The position numbers and the translations under genes were made by a program. 64,000 nucleotides of DNA, taken from JAPOXR01 sp965221935. Its GTDB lineage: Bacteria > Pseudomonadota > Alphaproteobacteria > Rhodobacterales > Rhodobacteraceae. This document shows positions 18,650 to 28,074 of this stretch, in pieces (within the stretch, counting starts at the first letter, position 1; every line of letters begins with the position of its first letter). A model generated the notes under the pieces. It saw only the letters and a program-made list of their open reading frames with translations, did not search any database and was not told the origin of the DNA. The stretch covers positions 17,143 through 81,142 of the forward strand of contig CBDCSZ010000065.1 of assembly GCA_965221935.1 (NCBI GenBank), in the 5' to 3' direction.

Positions 18650-20409
18650 GGGTGCATCCCAATTTCTTTGTATTGAGTGATTCGCGTAAATTTTTTGCAT
18701 CGGGGGCTGCGTCCGGCGCAGCGCGGCGTTTGACTCTCTTTTGATCCGACGGATTGGGCGACGGCCGGGGAACACGGCCGGGCACGGCGTTGGAAGGAAT
18801 CGAGCGGCAGGAATCGAGGATCCATGGCCAAGCGCAGGAAAAAGCCGGAATTCCGGCATCCGGACACGGTTGCGTATCTGCGGAGTCTGAACGGGGAGGA
18901 GAAGGCGGTTCATCCGCCGGCGTTTCGCGCGCATGGGGACGGTTTCACCCGATACTGGCTTGAGGATGGCGAGGTCCGCTGCCGCGACGTCACGGCTGCC
19001 GGGCTGCCGTCGTCCGGCGCCGGTGTGTCGGCGCTGGAGACGCTTCTGTCTGCGGCGCGGGAGCGCTTCGGTGACCTGATGCCGAAGCTGGCGGCGGAAG
19101 CGGGCCGTCCGGTCCCGGACCTGGACAGCATCGGGCGCGCGCTGCGTGACGGTTCGCACGCGAGCGGCGCCATGGGCCTGAAGGCGATTCTTGAGGATCT
19201 TGACAGGCGGCTGCCGGGGCCGGTCTGCGGGAATTGCGGCAAGACGATGGCCTGGCATCTCCGCGAGAGCAAGACTTTGATGACGCGCCTGGGCCAGGTC
19301 ACGGTTGAGCGTGTCTGCCGTTACTGCCGCGAGTGCGGCCATGGTCATTTTCCACTGGACCGCGCGCTGGGGCTTGAGGGCGGGAGCCACACGCCGGGCG
19401 CGGCGAGCCTGATGGCCGATGTTGTCGGAGACAGCAGTTTCGAGGAGGCGAGCCGCAAGCCCGGCAACCTTGCCGGCGTGACCATCCCGCCGAGCACGAT
19501 GCACAGGCGGTGTCTGAAAATCGGCGCGCGCGTTCAACGGTTTGAGCAGGAGGCTGTCGAACCCGGCGCGCCGGCGGCGGCGCGCATGTGTCTGAGCATG
19601 GACGGCGCCGGTGTTCCGGTGCGCAAGAGCGAGGTCAAGGGGGTCAGGGGCAAGCAGGCGGACGGCAGTGCGAAGACCCGTGAGGCAAAGGTTCTGACCA
19701 TCTGCGCGGCCGGGCGTGTTCACCCTGAGACCAGCGATCCGGAGAAGGATCCGGGCAGCGGGACCCACAGCGGGCTCATCGACAGCGCCGCCGCCGTCGG
19801 CGGTGTCAGCCGGAGGTCCGCCTTCGCCGGCCGGCTGGAGCGGGAGATCACCCGGCAGGGGCTGCGCGAGGCTGCGGAGGTGGTGACGGTCTCCGATGCG
19901 GCCTCCTGGATCCGCAGCGTCTGCGGGGAACTCCTGCCCGGCCGGAAGGTCACGTTCATTCTCGATCTGTGGCACGCACTGGAATACGCCGGCGCCGCCT
20001 TGCGGGCGCTCGTTCCGGACACGGCGGAACGCAAGGCGCGGCTGGAGGCGGTCAAGGCGGATCTGAAGGCCGGAAAGGTCGATGAGGTCATCGCCGCGCT
20101 CAGGCCGCATCGTCACACGGACAGCGCCGCCGCGAAATGCGTCGATTACTTCACAGCCAACAAGTCGCAGATGCAGTATGACAAATATCGCCGACAGGGC
20201 ATGCAGATCGGATCCGGCGTCGTGGAAAGCGCGTGCCGGCAAATCGTGGGCCTGCGCCTGAAACGGCCCGGCAGCCACTGGAGTGTCCAAGGCGCCAACG
20301 CTGTCCTTTCCATCAAATGCTGCCTCACGAACCATAGGTGGGTGGACTTCCTCGACTGGAAAGCTCAACAGGCCGTGGCCGCCTGAAACAAAGAGATTGG
20401 GATGCACCC
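18650..20409 (+). mobile_element. complete ISKra4-type insertion sequence
   Basis: About 1760 bp bounded by inverted repeats. The left end reads GGGTGCATCCCAATTTCTTT. The right end, reverse complemented, reads GGGTGCATCCCAATCTCTTT. One transposase gene fills most of it. No target-site duplication is visible (left flank ends GCACTGT, right flank begins CCGAGCTT). The insertion may be old, or one side may have been rearranged. Confidence 0.8.
18824..20386 (+). CDS. ISKra4-type transposase
   Basis: About 520 aa, intact. An N-terminal zinc-ribbon-like pair of CxxC motifs (CGNCG about 138, CRYCREC about 166) precedes the DDE catalytic core (SMDGAGVP about 259, ILDLWHALEY about 379). The conserved C-terminal IGSGVVESACRQIVGLRLK with GSHWSVQGANAVLSIK carries the final acidic residue. 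Its length and layout match the disrupted transposase at 22.2-23.7 kb, which belongs to the same group. The ATG at 18824 follows the left end by about 170 bp. Confidence 0.88.
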   Translation: MAKRRKKPEFRHPDTVAYLRSLNGEEKAVHPPAFRAHGDGFTRYWLEDGEVRCRDVTAAGLPSSGAGVSALETLLSAARERFGDLMPKLAAEAGRPVPDLDSIGRALRDGSHASGAMGLKAILEDLDRRLPGPVCGNCGKTMAWHLRESKTLMTRLGQVTVERVCRYCRECGHGHFPLDRALGLEGGSHTPGAASLMADVVGDSSFEEASRKPGNLAGVTIPPSTMHRRCLKIGARVQRFEQEAVEPGAPAAARMCLSMDGAGVPVRKSEVKGVRGKQADGSAKTREAKVLTICAAGRVHPETSDPEKDPGSGTHSGLIDSAAAVGGVSRRSAFAGRLEREITRQGLREAAEVVTVSDAASWIRSVCGELLPGRKVTFILDLWHALEYAGAALRALVPDTAERKARLEAVKADLKAGKVDEVIAALRPHRHTDSAAAKCVDYFTANKSQMQYDKYRRQGMQIGSGVVESACRQIVGLRLKRPGSHWSVQGANAVLSIKCCLTNHRWVDFLDWKAQQAVAA

Positions 20410-20589
20410 CCGAGCTTCCCTGATGTGTGTATGAGCCGCCCCAGGATTTGCGGAGGCCGCTTTGCTCGAGTCGCGCGGCCAAGGCCGCGTGTGCGCGTTG
20501 GCGGCAGTACACCGCGTCGACCTGCGAAGGAGACGGATTCGCGACGCTCCGCGGCGGACACACATTCACGTCCCTGAATCAAGTCGCCC

Positions 20590-21480
20590 ATGAACGGCAG
20601 GTCGAGCGATGCGAAGCACCGGACCCACGTCGGAATTCTCGGTACCGGCGTCATGGGGTCAACCATCGGCATGCGCATGGTCGAGACGGGATGGTCGGTC
20701 ACCGCGTACAACAGGACGCGTTCCAAGACGGATGCGCTGGCCGCGGCTGGTGCTCGAATCGTCGACACGCCCTACGAGGCCATGCAGGACTCGGACGTGG
20801 TGTTGGCCCTGCTGACCAACAGCCACACGCTTGACGGCCTGTTGTTCGGCCCCGACGGCGCGCTGACGCGCTCCACCGTTCGCCACTTTGTCGTCGACCT
20901 TGCCACGAACGACCCGGTCGCCGTTGCGCGAACGGGAGAACGCGTTCAGTCAGCGGGCTCGGATTTCCTCGAGGCACCCGTGACGGGCAGTGTTCACGAC
21001 ACGAGCCACGGCACCCTGAGTTTCCTGTGCGGCGGTGCGCACGATACCTACGAGCACGCGCAACCGCTGCTGGAACAGATAGGCAACCGCGCCTTCTTCA
21101 TGGGCTCGACGGGTGCCGGAGCGAGCGCAAAGCTGGCGTTGAACCTGCTGGTGGGCGTCATGGCCGAGGCGCTTGGCGAGGCCATCGCGATGATCGAAGC
21201 GGAGCGCATCGATATCGGTTCGTTTCATCAGGCCCACGGCGTAAGCGGCCTCGCCTCTCCGCCCTATCAGCGGCTGGGAAGGCTCTACGTTGACAATGAT
21301 TTCGAAGCACGGTTCTCGCTCGCGAACCTGGAAAAGGACATGGAGCGCATTCGAGACCGCTCCGCGGCACTCGGACTTCAGCCGGTGCTGGCAAACGCCA
21401 TGGTCCGGCACATGCGGGCGATCCACCCGGCCGCGAAGAACAGGGACTACTCGTTCCTGGTCGCGCAAAGGAAGGCATGA
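20590..21480 (+). CDS. NAD(P)-dependent beta-hydroxyacid dehydrogenase (3-hydroxyisobutyrate dehydrogenase family)
   Basis: About 296 aa. Rossmann motif GILGTGVMGSTIG at residues about 15-27. The substrate-site segment FLEAPVTGSV lies near 126 and the catalytic lysine segment GAGASAKLALNLL near 174-186. The family oxidises beta-hydroxyacids such as 3-hydroxyisobutyrate, tartronate semialdehyde or succinate semialdehyde-type substrates; which one cannot be told here. It lies 180 bp after the IS and just before the barrel gene. The divergent TRAP operon nearby could supply an organic acid substrate, but that is inference. Confidence 0.82.
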   Translation: MNGRSSDAKHRTHVGILGTGVMGSTIGMRMVETGWSVTAYNRTRSKTDALAAAGARIVDTPYEAMQDSDVVLALLTNSHTLDGLLFGPDGALTRSTVRHFVVDLATNDPVAVARTGERVQSAGSDFLEAPVTGSVHDTSHGTLSFLCGGAHDTYEHAQPLLEQIGNRAFFMGSTGAGASAKLALNLLVGVMAEALGEAIAMIEAERIDIGSFHQAHGVSGLASPPYQRLGRLYVDNDFEARFSLANLEKDMERIRDRSAALGLQPVLANAMVRHMRAIHPAAKNRDYSFLVAQRKA

Positions 21481-22120
21481 CGATGCGCAGTGGTCGGGGC
21501 GCCCCACGCCACGTGTAGCGATTCGAGATCGAAGTCCGTGCCCCCACTGCAGCGATTCCCGCAATGACGCATCGCGCAGTCGCGTCCCGCGGTCATCGCC
21601 CGGCTGCGCTGTTCGCCGCCACCCTCTTGCTGTCGAGCAGTCTCGCGGCTGCGCAGCCGAGGCTTCGCGGCGACATTGGATTCGAGCTCGGCCATCGGCT
21701 CGCGCGAAACGAGAGAACGTTGTCGCGTGTCGAGGCCAACCTGTCCGCGAACCGGCGCCTGGCCGAATGTGACGCGCGAATCGGCGCGCGACTGCGATAC
21801 GACCGCGATCTCGAACCCGAGAGTCACAACGAACTGGAAATCCGAAACGGCGAGCTCGCCTGTCGCCGTGAGCGCTGGCTGGTCAGCGCGGGGCGTCAGT
21901 CTGTCGTGTGGGGACGGTCCGACGGTTTTCCGGTTCTGGACATCGTGCACCCCTTCGACCTGCGCGAATTCGTCCTCGACGGACTGGAAGCGTCACGTCT
22001 TCCTCTGACCATGCTTCGTCTCGAGCACGGCGTCTCCGACGAGACAACTCTGCAGCTTCTGCTGATCGGGGAGCATCGCGCGGATGTACTGCCCGATCCC
22101 GACAGCGGATTCGCGCCATC

Positions 22121-22129
22121 CCTGCCGCA
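22121..22129. repeat. 9-bp target-site duplication, left copy
   Basis: CCTGCCGCA immediately before the IS left end. The identical sequence occurs at 23858-23866 after the right end. Confidence 0.9.
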
Positions 22130-23857
22130 GGGTGCATCCCATATTTTTGTTTCAGGCTGCTGCGGCCTGTCTGGCTTGCCAGTCGAGGAAGTCCGCCCAC
22201 CGGCCGTTCAGTGTGCAGCACCGGATTGCCAGAATGGCGTTCGCGCCCTTTGTCGACCAGTGGCAGCCGGATCGTTTCATGCGTTGCACGACGACATGGC
22301 TGCAGGCGCCCTCGACCACGCCGCTGCCGATCTGGATGCCGCGCCGCCGATAGACATCGTAATGCATCCGGTCGCGGTTGTTGGTGTAGTAGATGACACA
22401 TCGCGCCACCGCCTCGTGGTTTTCGCAGTGCGGCCGAAACTCGGCGATGATCTCGGCGACCTTGCCCGACAGCAGTTTCTCCTTCAGTTGCGCATACTGC
22501 TGCCGGAACGCCTCGGCGTCCGGCCACAGCGCCTTCAACGCGTTGGAAAGGTATTCTTTCGCATGGAAGGCATCCAACACGTGGATCACATTGCAGCCGG
22601 AGAGCAGCATGTCGACATGATTGCGGATCCAGGCGGCGCCATCGGAGATCGCAATCACTTCCCCGGCCTCGCGGACCCCGTTGCGCACGAACTCCCGGTC
22701 CGACCTCTGGCCATACGGCGTGGCGCGGGTTCCGCCCCGGGAATCGGCGCTGTCGATCTGGCAGGAGACCACCTCGCTGCCGGGATCCTTCACCGGATCG
22801 CCGGTCCTTTTGTCTCGCTTGTCGGCGGTGTGGATCGTCAGCAGCCTGGATTCCCGGGTGCGGGAACTGCCGTCCTCCTGCTTGCCCCGGACGCCCTCCG
22901 TCTCCGGCTTGCGCATGGGAATGCCGGTTCCGTCGCAGCTGACATAGACGCGCCGCGAAGCGGGCGCGCCTTCGACCACTTCACTGTGCTCGAACCCCTG
23001 CACCCATTGGCCAATCTCCACCGACCAGCGGTGCAGCGTCGATTCCGGGATTTGCAGTCCGGCAAGGTTTTTCAGCATCCGCGCGCTCTCCTCGACGCTC
23101 AGCTTGCCAATGGTGTCGGCGATCAGGCTCATCGCCCCGGGCGTGCAGGCAACACCCGAAAGGCCGAGCGCGCGGTCCAGCGGATAGACGCTCCTGCCGC
23201 AGTCCTGGCAACGAAAGCAGCGGCGGCGCAACGCAACCTTGCCGAAGCGCGTCGCAAAGCCCTTGATCCGCTGGCCGCTGGCCGACATCGGCCGCCCGCA
23301 GGACGGGCAGTCCGGCACCGGCAGCGCCGCGTCATGCTGCTCCAGAATCGCCTTGTAGGCCGCCGCCGCGCTGGCCTAGAAACTGTCCCGCATGAAAGTC
23401 TCGACGGCGTCCAGATCAGGCGCCTTCTGCGCTACCGCGCCGGTCAGCTGCGCCAGCCGCCGGCCGAAATCCTTCTCGACCGCCCGGAGCGCGACGTCGA
23501 GCGCATCCCGCGCATCCAGTTCCGCCGCATCGACGCGGCGCCAGCGGACCTCCTCAGCCTCGATCCGGTATTCCACAAAACCGTCTTCACCCTCGCGCAG
23601 AAGAGGCGGTTGAACCGCCTCCTCCTTCGCCGTCAGACTCCTCAGACAGGCGACTGTCTCCGGATGGGGAGGCCGCGAACCCGCCTTGCTTGCCTTTGTC
23701 ATGTTCCTGCCCTTGCCTGTTACCGCCGCGGCCGGGCCGCCGACCGTTGATCGGCCGTTGCAGGCCCCGCGACACCGCGCCACTGAAACAAAAATCCGAC
23801 AGCGCCGCAATCCGAAGGGCAGAAGAATGATCCAATTGCAAAATCTGGGATGCACCC
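22130..23857 (-). mobile_element. ISKra4-type insertion sequence with 9-bp target duplication
   Basis: 1728 bp. The ends are GGGTGCATCCCATATTTTTG (left) and, reverse complemented, GGGTGCATCCCAGATTTTGC (right), the same GGGTGCATCCCA core as the element at 18650. It is flanked by direct 9-bp copies of CCTGCCGCA and inserted antisense in an outer-membrane barrel gene. Its transposase has an internal stop. Confidence 0.9.
22152..23702 (-). pseudogene. ISKra4-type transposase with in-frame amber codon
   Basis: Would be about 516 aa from the ATG at 23702. A TAG at 23376-23378 stops it after about 108 residues; the frame then continues without shift for about 408 codons. Motifs after the stop are intact: zinc-ribbon CPSCG and CFRCQDCG, DDE segments SCDGTGIPM and VLDAFHAKEYL, and the C-terminal IGSGVVEGACSHVVVQRMK. 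Only one point change separates it from a full gene. It may have inserted recently using transposase supplied by another copy, or be read through. Confidence 0.85.
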
Positions 23858-23866
23858 CCTGCCGCA
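23858..23866. repeat. 9-bp target-site duplication, right copy
   Basis: CCTGCCGCA directly after the IS right end, identical to 22121-22129. Confidence 0.9.
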
Positions 23867-24554
23867 GACTCACCTTGACACGCTGGCCGGTCGCGCTGGC
23901 TCGCAGGGCGGGTGGGGCCTTGACTCCGGACAGTTCGGCTTGAAATGGGAGTACACCGGCAACGACTTCAGCTACACGTTGAATTGGCTCAATCGCCTGA
24001 GTTCGCAACCATACTTCGAATTCGATGCGGTGCGCGGCGCCGTGCAACGCAGGTTCGCGCGCCAGTCGGTGCTCGGAGGCAGTTTCGACTACCCATTGGC
24101 CAAGTGGGTTGTTCGCGGTGAAGCGGCCTACATCAGTCGCGTCGACCTCGATCGGCAGCACGCGCTGTCCGATGGGCCTGACTATGCGCCGTTCGAGCAA
24201 TTCACGTGGATGTCGGGCATCAGCCGGCCACTGGGCGACTGGTACCTGAGTGGCCAGTTCGTGGAAGCCCGCAACTTTGGATCCGATCAGAACGGGCTGG
24301 TCACCGAGCCACGCAGACTGCTGAGCCTGCTGACCAGCCGGCCATTCCTGCAGGACCGGTTTCATGTCGATCTGTTCGTCGCCCACGACGTAAGCCACCA
24401 TGGGGCCTGGTACAACCTGGAACTGCGCTACGACGTTGACGCGCATCTGACCCTGTTCGCCGGGCTCGATATCCTGTCCGGCACCAGCAGGTCGGCGTTG
24501 GGCAGACTTGATCGGGAAGACCGCCTGACATTCGGCGCTCGTCTGTCGAAATGA

Positions 24555-24968
24555 TGGCTCGCTCGACCCGCGGTCGAGGCGTGGCATCGGCCAGACGCGC
24601 CGATTGAACTCGGGCTACCGCAGCAGGAAGAGCGAAATCTCCGGAAAGAAGAGCAGTACCGACAGAACCCCGGGCTGAAGGCACATGAAGGGTCCGAAGA
24701 ACCGGCCCCGCAGGCGGCCGGCACGCAACGTCAGGAGCCCGTTACGGCAGGGGAGGCGCGCCGGCAGGCCTCCCACGATTGCGTCGGTGCGGTGCGTGGT
24801 CGCTCCATCGACGTGTGTCGCGGCGGCGTATCTCGGCGATTCGCGCCATCGGCTCCCGCGACAGCGGGGCAAGAGCGCGTCAGAGGCTCGAACATCCGCC
24901 TGAATTGCATGGCGGCAGGCTTGGGTGGATTCGCGACCCCGGAAACCAGCGTCCACCAAGGGCCGCGG
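24555..24968. other. non-coding stretch between barrel gene and TRAP operon
   Basis: No supportable gene. On the minus strand, a frame ending at 24615 finishes with hydrophobic residues (SVLLFFPEISLFLLR) that resemble the C terminus of a TRAP large permease. It could be a tiny remnant of another DctM, but the match is too short to rely on. Confidence 0.35.
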
Positions 24969-26258
24969 TCACTGTCCCATGATTGTGTTGGGGAGCCAGA
25001 GGACCAGGTCCGGAAACAGGGTAATCAGCACCAGCGTGGTGACGTTTGCTGTCAGAAACGGTAGCGCGCCCTTGAAGATTTCGCCGATTCTCATCCCGGA
25101 GACGACCGAGCACACGTTGAGGCAGTTGCCGACCGGTGGGGTGCAGGCACCGACGGCAAGTCCAGTGACCAGGATCACGCCGAACAGGACGGGATCGACT
25201 CCCACGGCCACCGCCGCAGGCAGAAACACGGGGGTAAGGAGCAGGATGGCCGGCGCGATGTCGATGAAGGTGCCGGCAATGAGCACAATCACGTTGATCA
25301 ACATCATCATGCCCGTCGGCCCCAAGTCCAGGTTCGCGAGCACACCGGCAATTCGTTCCGGGACTCGCTCCAGCGCGAGGACCCAGATGTACATCTGCGA
25401 CGCAGCCACGATGATCATGATCTTGGAGCTCGTAATGGCCGCTTCGCGCAGACATTGGATGAACTTTGCGACGGTCAACTTGCGAATGATGACGAAACCC
25501 AGGATTAGCGCGTAGACGACAGCCAGCCCGGCCGACTCGGTTGCCGTGGCGATGCCGAACGTCACGACGCCGACGATGAAGAACGGCATGGCCAGAATGA
25601 GGATGGACCGCCGCAGCTCGTCGAATACGTGACGCGGGCTCGTGTCCACCATCTCCTTGGGGTGTCCCTGCCGGTGCGCGATGATGAACACGAGCGAGAG
25701 CTGAAACAGGCCTATCATGATGCCGGGCACGGCCCCGCCGAGAAAGAGTCGGCCGACCGATTCCTGCGCGACGATCGCGTAGATGACCATGACGACACTG
25801 GGCGGGATGATCATTCCCATCGTCGACGATGCGACGGTGATGCCCGCCGCGAACCCCGCGGGATAGCCGCGCCTGCGCATTTCGGGAATCAGCACCGAGC
25901 CTATCGAAGCGACATCGGAGGCGGACGATCCGGAGATGCCCCCAAATATCATGCTCGCAATCACGTTCACGAGCCCGAGGCCGCCGCGCAAGCGGCCGAC
26001 GAATATCAGGCTGATATCGATCAATCGCTGCGTGATGGTTGCAGCGTTCATGGTGAGACCCATGAGAATGAAGAGCGGAAGCGCAATGAGAACGAACGAA
26101 TTCATTCCGGACATCATGCGCTGGGGCAGAATCTGAGCGAGGCCCGGTTCGAAAACGAAGAAATAGGCCATCGCGGACAGGCCGACCGAATAGGCGATCG
26201 GAACGCCGATCGCCAGCAGCACGGCGAGAGTGCCGCCCAGGACCATTCCTTCCAACAT
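24969..26258 (-). CDS. dctM: TRAP transporter large permease (DctM family)
   Basis: About 429 aa with around 12 membrane helices. It carries family signatures: GIPIAYSVG-like N terminus (GVPIAYSVGLSAMAYF), IASMIFGGISGSSASDVASIG (about 103-123), and the C-terminal VGACTPPVGNCLNVCSVVSG. It forms the Na+-coupled membrane unit of a tripartite uptake system for organic acids. It starts 4 bp after the dctQ stop, so the two are coupled. Order on the minus strand is dctP, dctQ, dctM. Substrate is not evident from the permease. Confidence 0.93.
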   Translation of the reverse strand: MLEGMVLGGTLAVLLAIGVPIAYSVGLSAMAYFFVFEPGLAQILPQRMMSGMNSFVLIALPLFILMGLTMNAATITQRLIDISLIFVGRLRGGLGLVNVIASMIFGGISGSSASDVASIGSVLIPEMRRRGYPAGFAAGITVASSTMGMIIPPSVVMVIYAIVAQESVGRLFLGGAVPGIMIGLFQLSLVFIIAHRQGHPKEMVDTSPRHVFDELRRSILILAMPFFIVGVVTFGIATATESAGLAVVYALILGFVIIRKLTVAKFIQCLREAAITSSKIMIIVAASQMYIWVLALERVPERIAGVLANLDLGPTGMMMLINVIVLIAGTFIDIAPAILLLTPVFLPAAVAVGVDPVLFGVILVTGLAVGACTPPVGNCLNVCSVVSGMRIGEIFKGALPFLTANVTTLVLITLFPDLVLWLPNTIMGQ

Positions 26259-26261
26259 GGC

Positions 26262-26777
26262 CTATTCCCGCACCCAGCGCGGATTCTCGGTGCCGGTCAG
26301 GGTCCGGAACGCTCGGATCAGGCAGAAGAGAATTGCAAGTCCGCAGCCGATCGGAATACACGCCTGCGCGACGTACTGTGGCATTTCGGTTGCCGGCAGG
26401 AGAAGGTATCCGGTCTTTCCAATCCATGGCACCGAGTACCAGATGGCCATGCCGTTGAAGGCAGCGACGAGAAGAGAACCGGAAACGTCAGTCGCGCTCT
26501 GAAACGGACGCGACATACGCTCGGTCAGGACGCTGACCGCGATGTGCTCCCGATAGGCGATCGCGACCGCGGCGCCGAGCGCGGTCGAGTAGACGAACAG
26601 AATGCGCAGCACTTCGATTCCGCCGATAATCGACGTGGAGAAGCCGTACCTCAGCACTACGAGCACGAATACCCAGGCGAGAATGGCGGCAAGAGCGAGG
26701 ACAAGAAGCGTCTCGACGGCCCGCAGGACGCCGCGTTCCGCTCGACCAAGGAAATCGAGGGGGGCGGGGGTGCTCAC
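26262..26777 (-). CDS. dctQ: TRAP transporter small permease (DctQ family)
   Basis: About 171 aa with four membrane helices (about 25-45, 58-78, 98-120, 138-158) and the conserved SSRYxF-like first-helix region here reading VLVVLRYGFSTSIIGGIE. It pairs with the adjacent DctM. About 175 bp separate it from dctP upstream, slightly long for the family but without another gene. Confidence 0.88.
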   Translation of the reverse strand: MSTPAPLDFLGRAERGVLRAVETLLVLALAAILAWVFVLVVLRYGFSTSIIGGIEVLRILFVYSTALGAAVAIAYREHIAVSVLTERMSRPFQSATDVSGSLLVAAFNGMAIWYSVPWIGKTGYLLLPATEMPQYVAQACIPIGCGLAILFCLIRAFRTLTGTENPRWVRE

Positions 26778-26951
26778 CCTTCAGGTCCCCCGCTTCGTGC
26801 CGCGGAGAACTCTCCTCCTGTCGGCTGCGAGCGAAGCCCCGGGCAACGGGGCGGGTCGCCGAGCGAGGGCCTGTACAAGTGTACGGCTGACTCGGCCCGG
26901 CGTTCCCGGTGTGTCCTTCAACTGCTCGGAACCCGCAGCGAATGCGCTACG

Positions 26952-27962
26952 TCAACCTCCGGATGCGATCCGCCGGACTTCCTCGACGTCATCCCATGTG
27001 AAGGCGCCCTGCTCGATGAACATGTCGTACACGCCGCTTACCCGGTTCCGGAAATCTTCGAGCGCCTCGGCGGAAACATAGTTTGTCCCGCCTCCGTTGG
27101 CCTCCATCACCTTGGTCAGTTCGGCAATGATCTGGGCCTCGCGATGGCGCTGCAATTCGTCGGTCAATGCCGTGGCTTCCGCAGCCACCTCGTCGAATGT
27201 GGCCTTCAGGTCGTCCGGCAGCGTGTTGTACCAGTCAAGACTGACCATGAACGGATCCGGACCGGTCGCGTAGTTGCTGATCGTCATGTACTTCTGGACT
27301 TCATGGATCTTGAAGTCCCAGATGTTGGCCGGTGCGTTGTCCTGTCCATCCAGCACGCCGGTCTGCAGCGCCTGGTAGACCTCGCTGTAGGCCATCTCGA
27401 TCGGATTGGCTCCGAACGAGCTCATCGTCTCCACGAACAGCGGCAGCTGCGGAACTCGGATGCGGAGCCCCTCGAAATCCGCCGCCGTCTCGATGGGACG
27501 AACGTTGTTGCTCCAGGCCCTGAAGCCGTTCGAAATCGCGACTGCGGGAATGTGCACCCCTCTCTCGGCTGCGCCGGCCGCGACCTTCTTGGTGAAATCG
27601 CTCTGGATCAATGTCAGTGCCTGATCCCAGCCGTCCACCAGGAACGGCATCAGAAAGATCGCGAACTTGGGATTGGCATCCATGAAGAATCCGCCTCGGA
27701 CGCCCTGGAGCGCCCCGGTCAGCATCTGATCCATCATCTCCCGCTGCGTCCCGAGAACGCCGCTGTAGTAAACCTGGACATCGATTCGTCCGTCGGTGCG
27801 CTCTTCAAGCTCCTTCTCAAAGAACGCCATCGACTTGCCGCGATCGGAAGAATCCGGCGATTCGAGGCCAAACCTCATTTTGTACTCCGCTGCGACGGAA
27901 ATTCCGGTCGACAGCAGCAATGCAGCCGCACAGAGTGCAGCAATTTTTTTCACCGAAATCAT
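26952..27962 (-). CDS. dctP: TRAP transporter substrate-binding protein (DctP family)
   Basis: About 335 aa periplasmic receptor. Start taken at the ATG at 27962, with AGAGGAG about 8 bases upstream and a clean signal peptide (KKIAALCAAALLLSTGISVAAE); the longer open frame to 28031 lacks these. Family motifs are GVLGTQREMMDQMLTGALQG and the ligand arginine region GLRIRVPQLPLFVETMSSFGANP, where the family Arg binds the substrate carboxylate. A PIEMAYSEVYQALQTGVLDGQDN block follows. The substrate is probably a carboxylate, identity unknown. Confidence 0.92.
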   Translation of the reverse strand: MISVKKIAALCAAALLLSTGISVAAEYKMRFGLESPDSSDRGKSMAFFEKELEERTDGRIDVQVYYSGVLGTQREMMDQMLTGALQGVRGGFFMDANPKFAIFLMPFLVDGWDQALTLIQSDFTKKVAAGAAERGVHIPAVAISNGFRAWSNNVRPIETAADFEGLRIRVPQLPLFVETMSSFGANPIEMAYSEVYQALQTGVLDGQDNAPANIWDFKIHEVQKYMTISNYATGPDPFMVSLDWYNTLPDDLKATFDEVAAEATALTDELQRHREAQIIAELTKVMEANGGGTNYVSAEALEDFRNRVSGVYDMFIEQGAFTWDDVEEVRRIASGG

Positions 27963-28074
27963 GAATGTAACTCCTCTGGTGAGTAACGTAGCCACCGCGT
28001 GGCGACGAGAAACATAAGGGCCCCGGCCCAAGAACGCAACGCGGCGATCCGATCGGCAGTAATTCCAATTATGC

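Larger units (their letters stand above)
21564..24554 (+). pseudogene. outer membrane beta-barrel protein gene interrupted by an IS
   Basis: Two plus-strand pieces, 21564-22129 and 23867-24554, rejoin in frame when the IS and one target copy (1737 bp) are removed, giving about 417 aa. The N terminus has a signal peptide (LFAATLLLSSSLAAAQP). The body has alternating beta-strand-like segments such as GLKWEYTGNDFSYTLNWLNR and YNLELRYDVDAHLTLFAG, ending in an aromatic-poor FGARLSK. It resembles DUF1302-like or alginate/porin-type barrels, but I cannot fix the family. As it stands the gene cannot make full-length protein. The perfect frame restoration shows the insertion is recent. Confidence 0.75.

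Noticed and set aside
17843..20569. 908-codon minus-strand open frame
   Set aside because: It is antisense to the DUF262 gene end and the ISKra4-type transposase, with composition typical of a shadow frame; both sense genes have clear families.
21564..23750. 728-codon plus-strand frame running from the barrel gene through the IS
   Set aside because: After codon 189 it reads the antisense strand of the transposase; the IS ends and 9-bp duplication show the true structure.
25629..27986. 785-codon plus-strand frame
   Set aside because: Antisense to dctM, dctQ and dctP, which have unambiguous family motifs.
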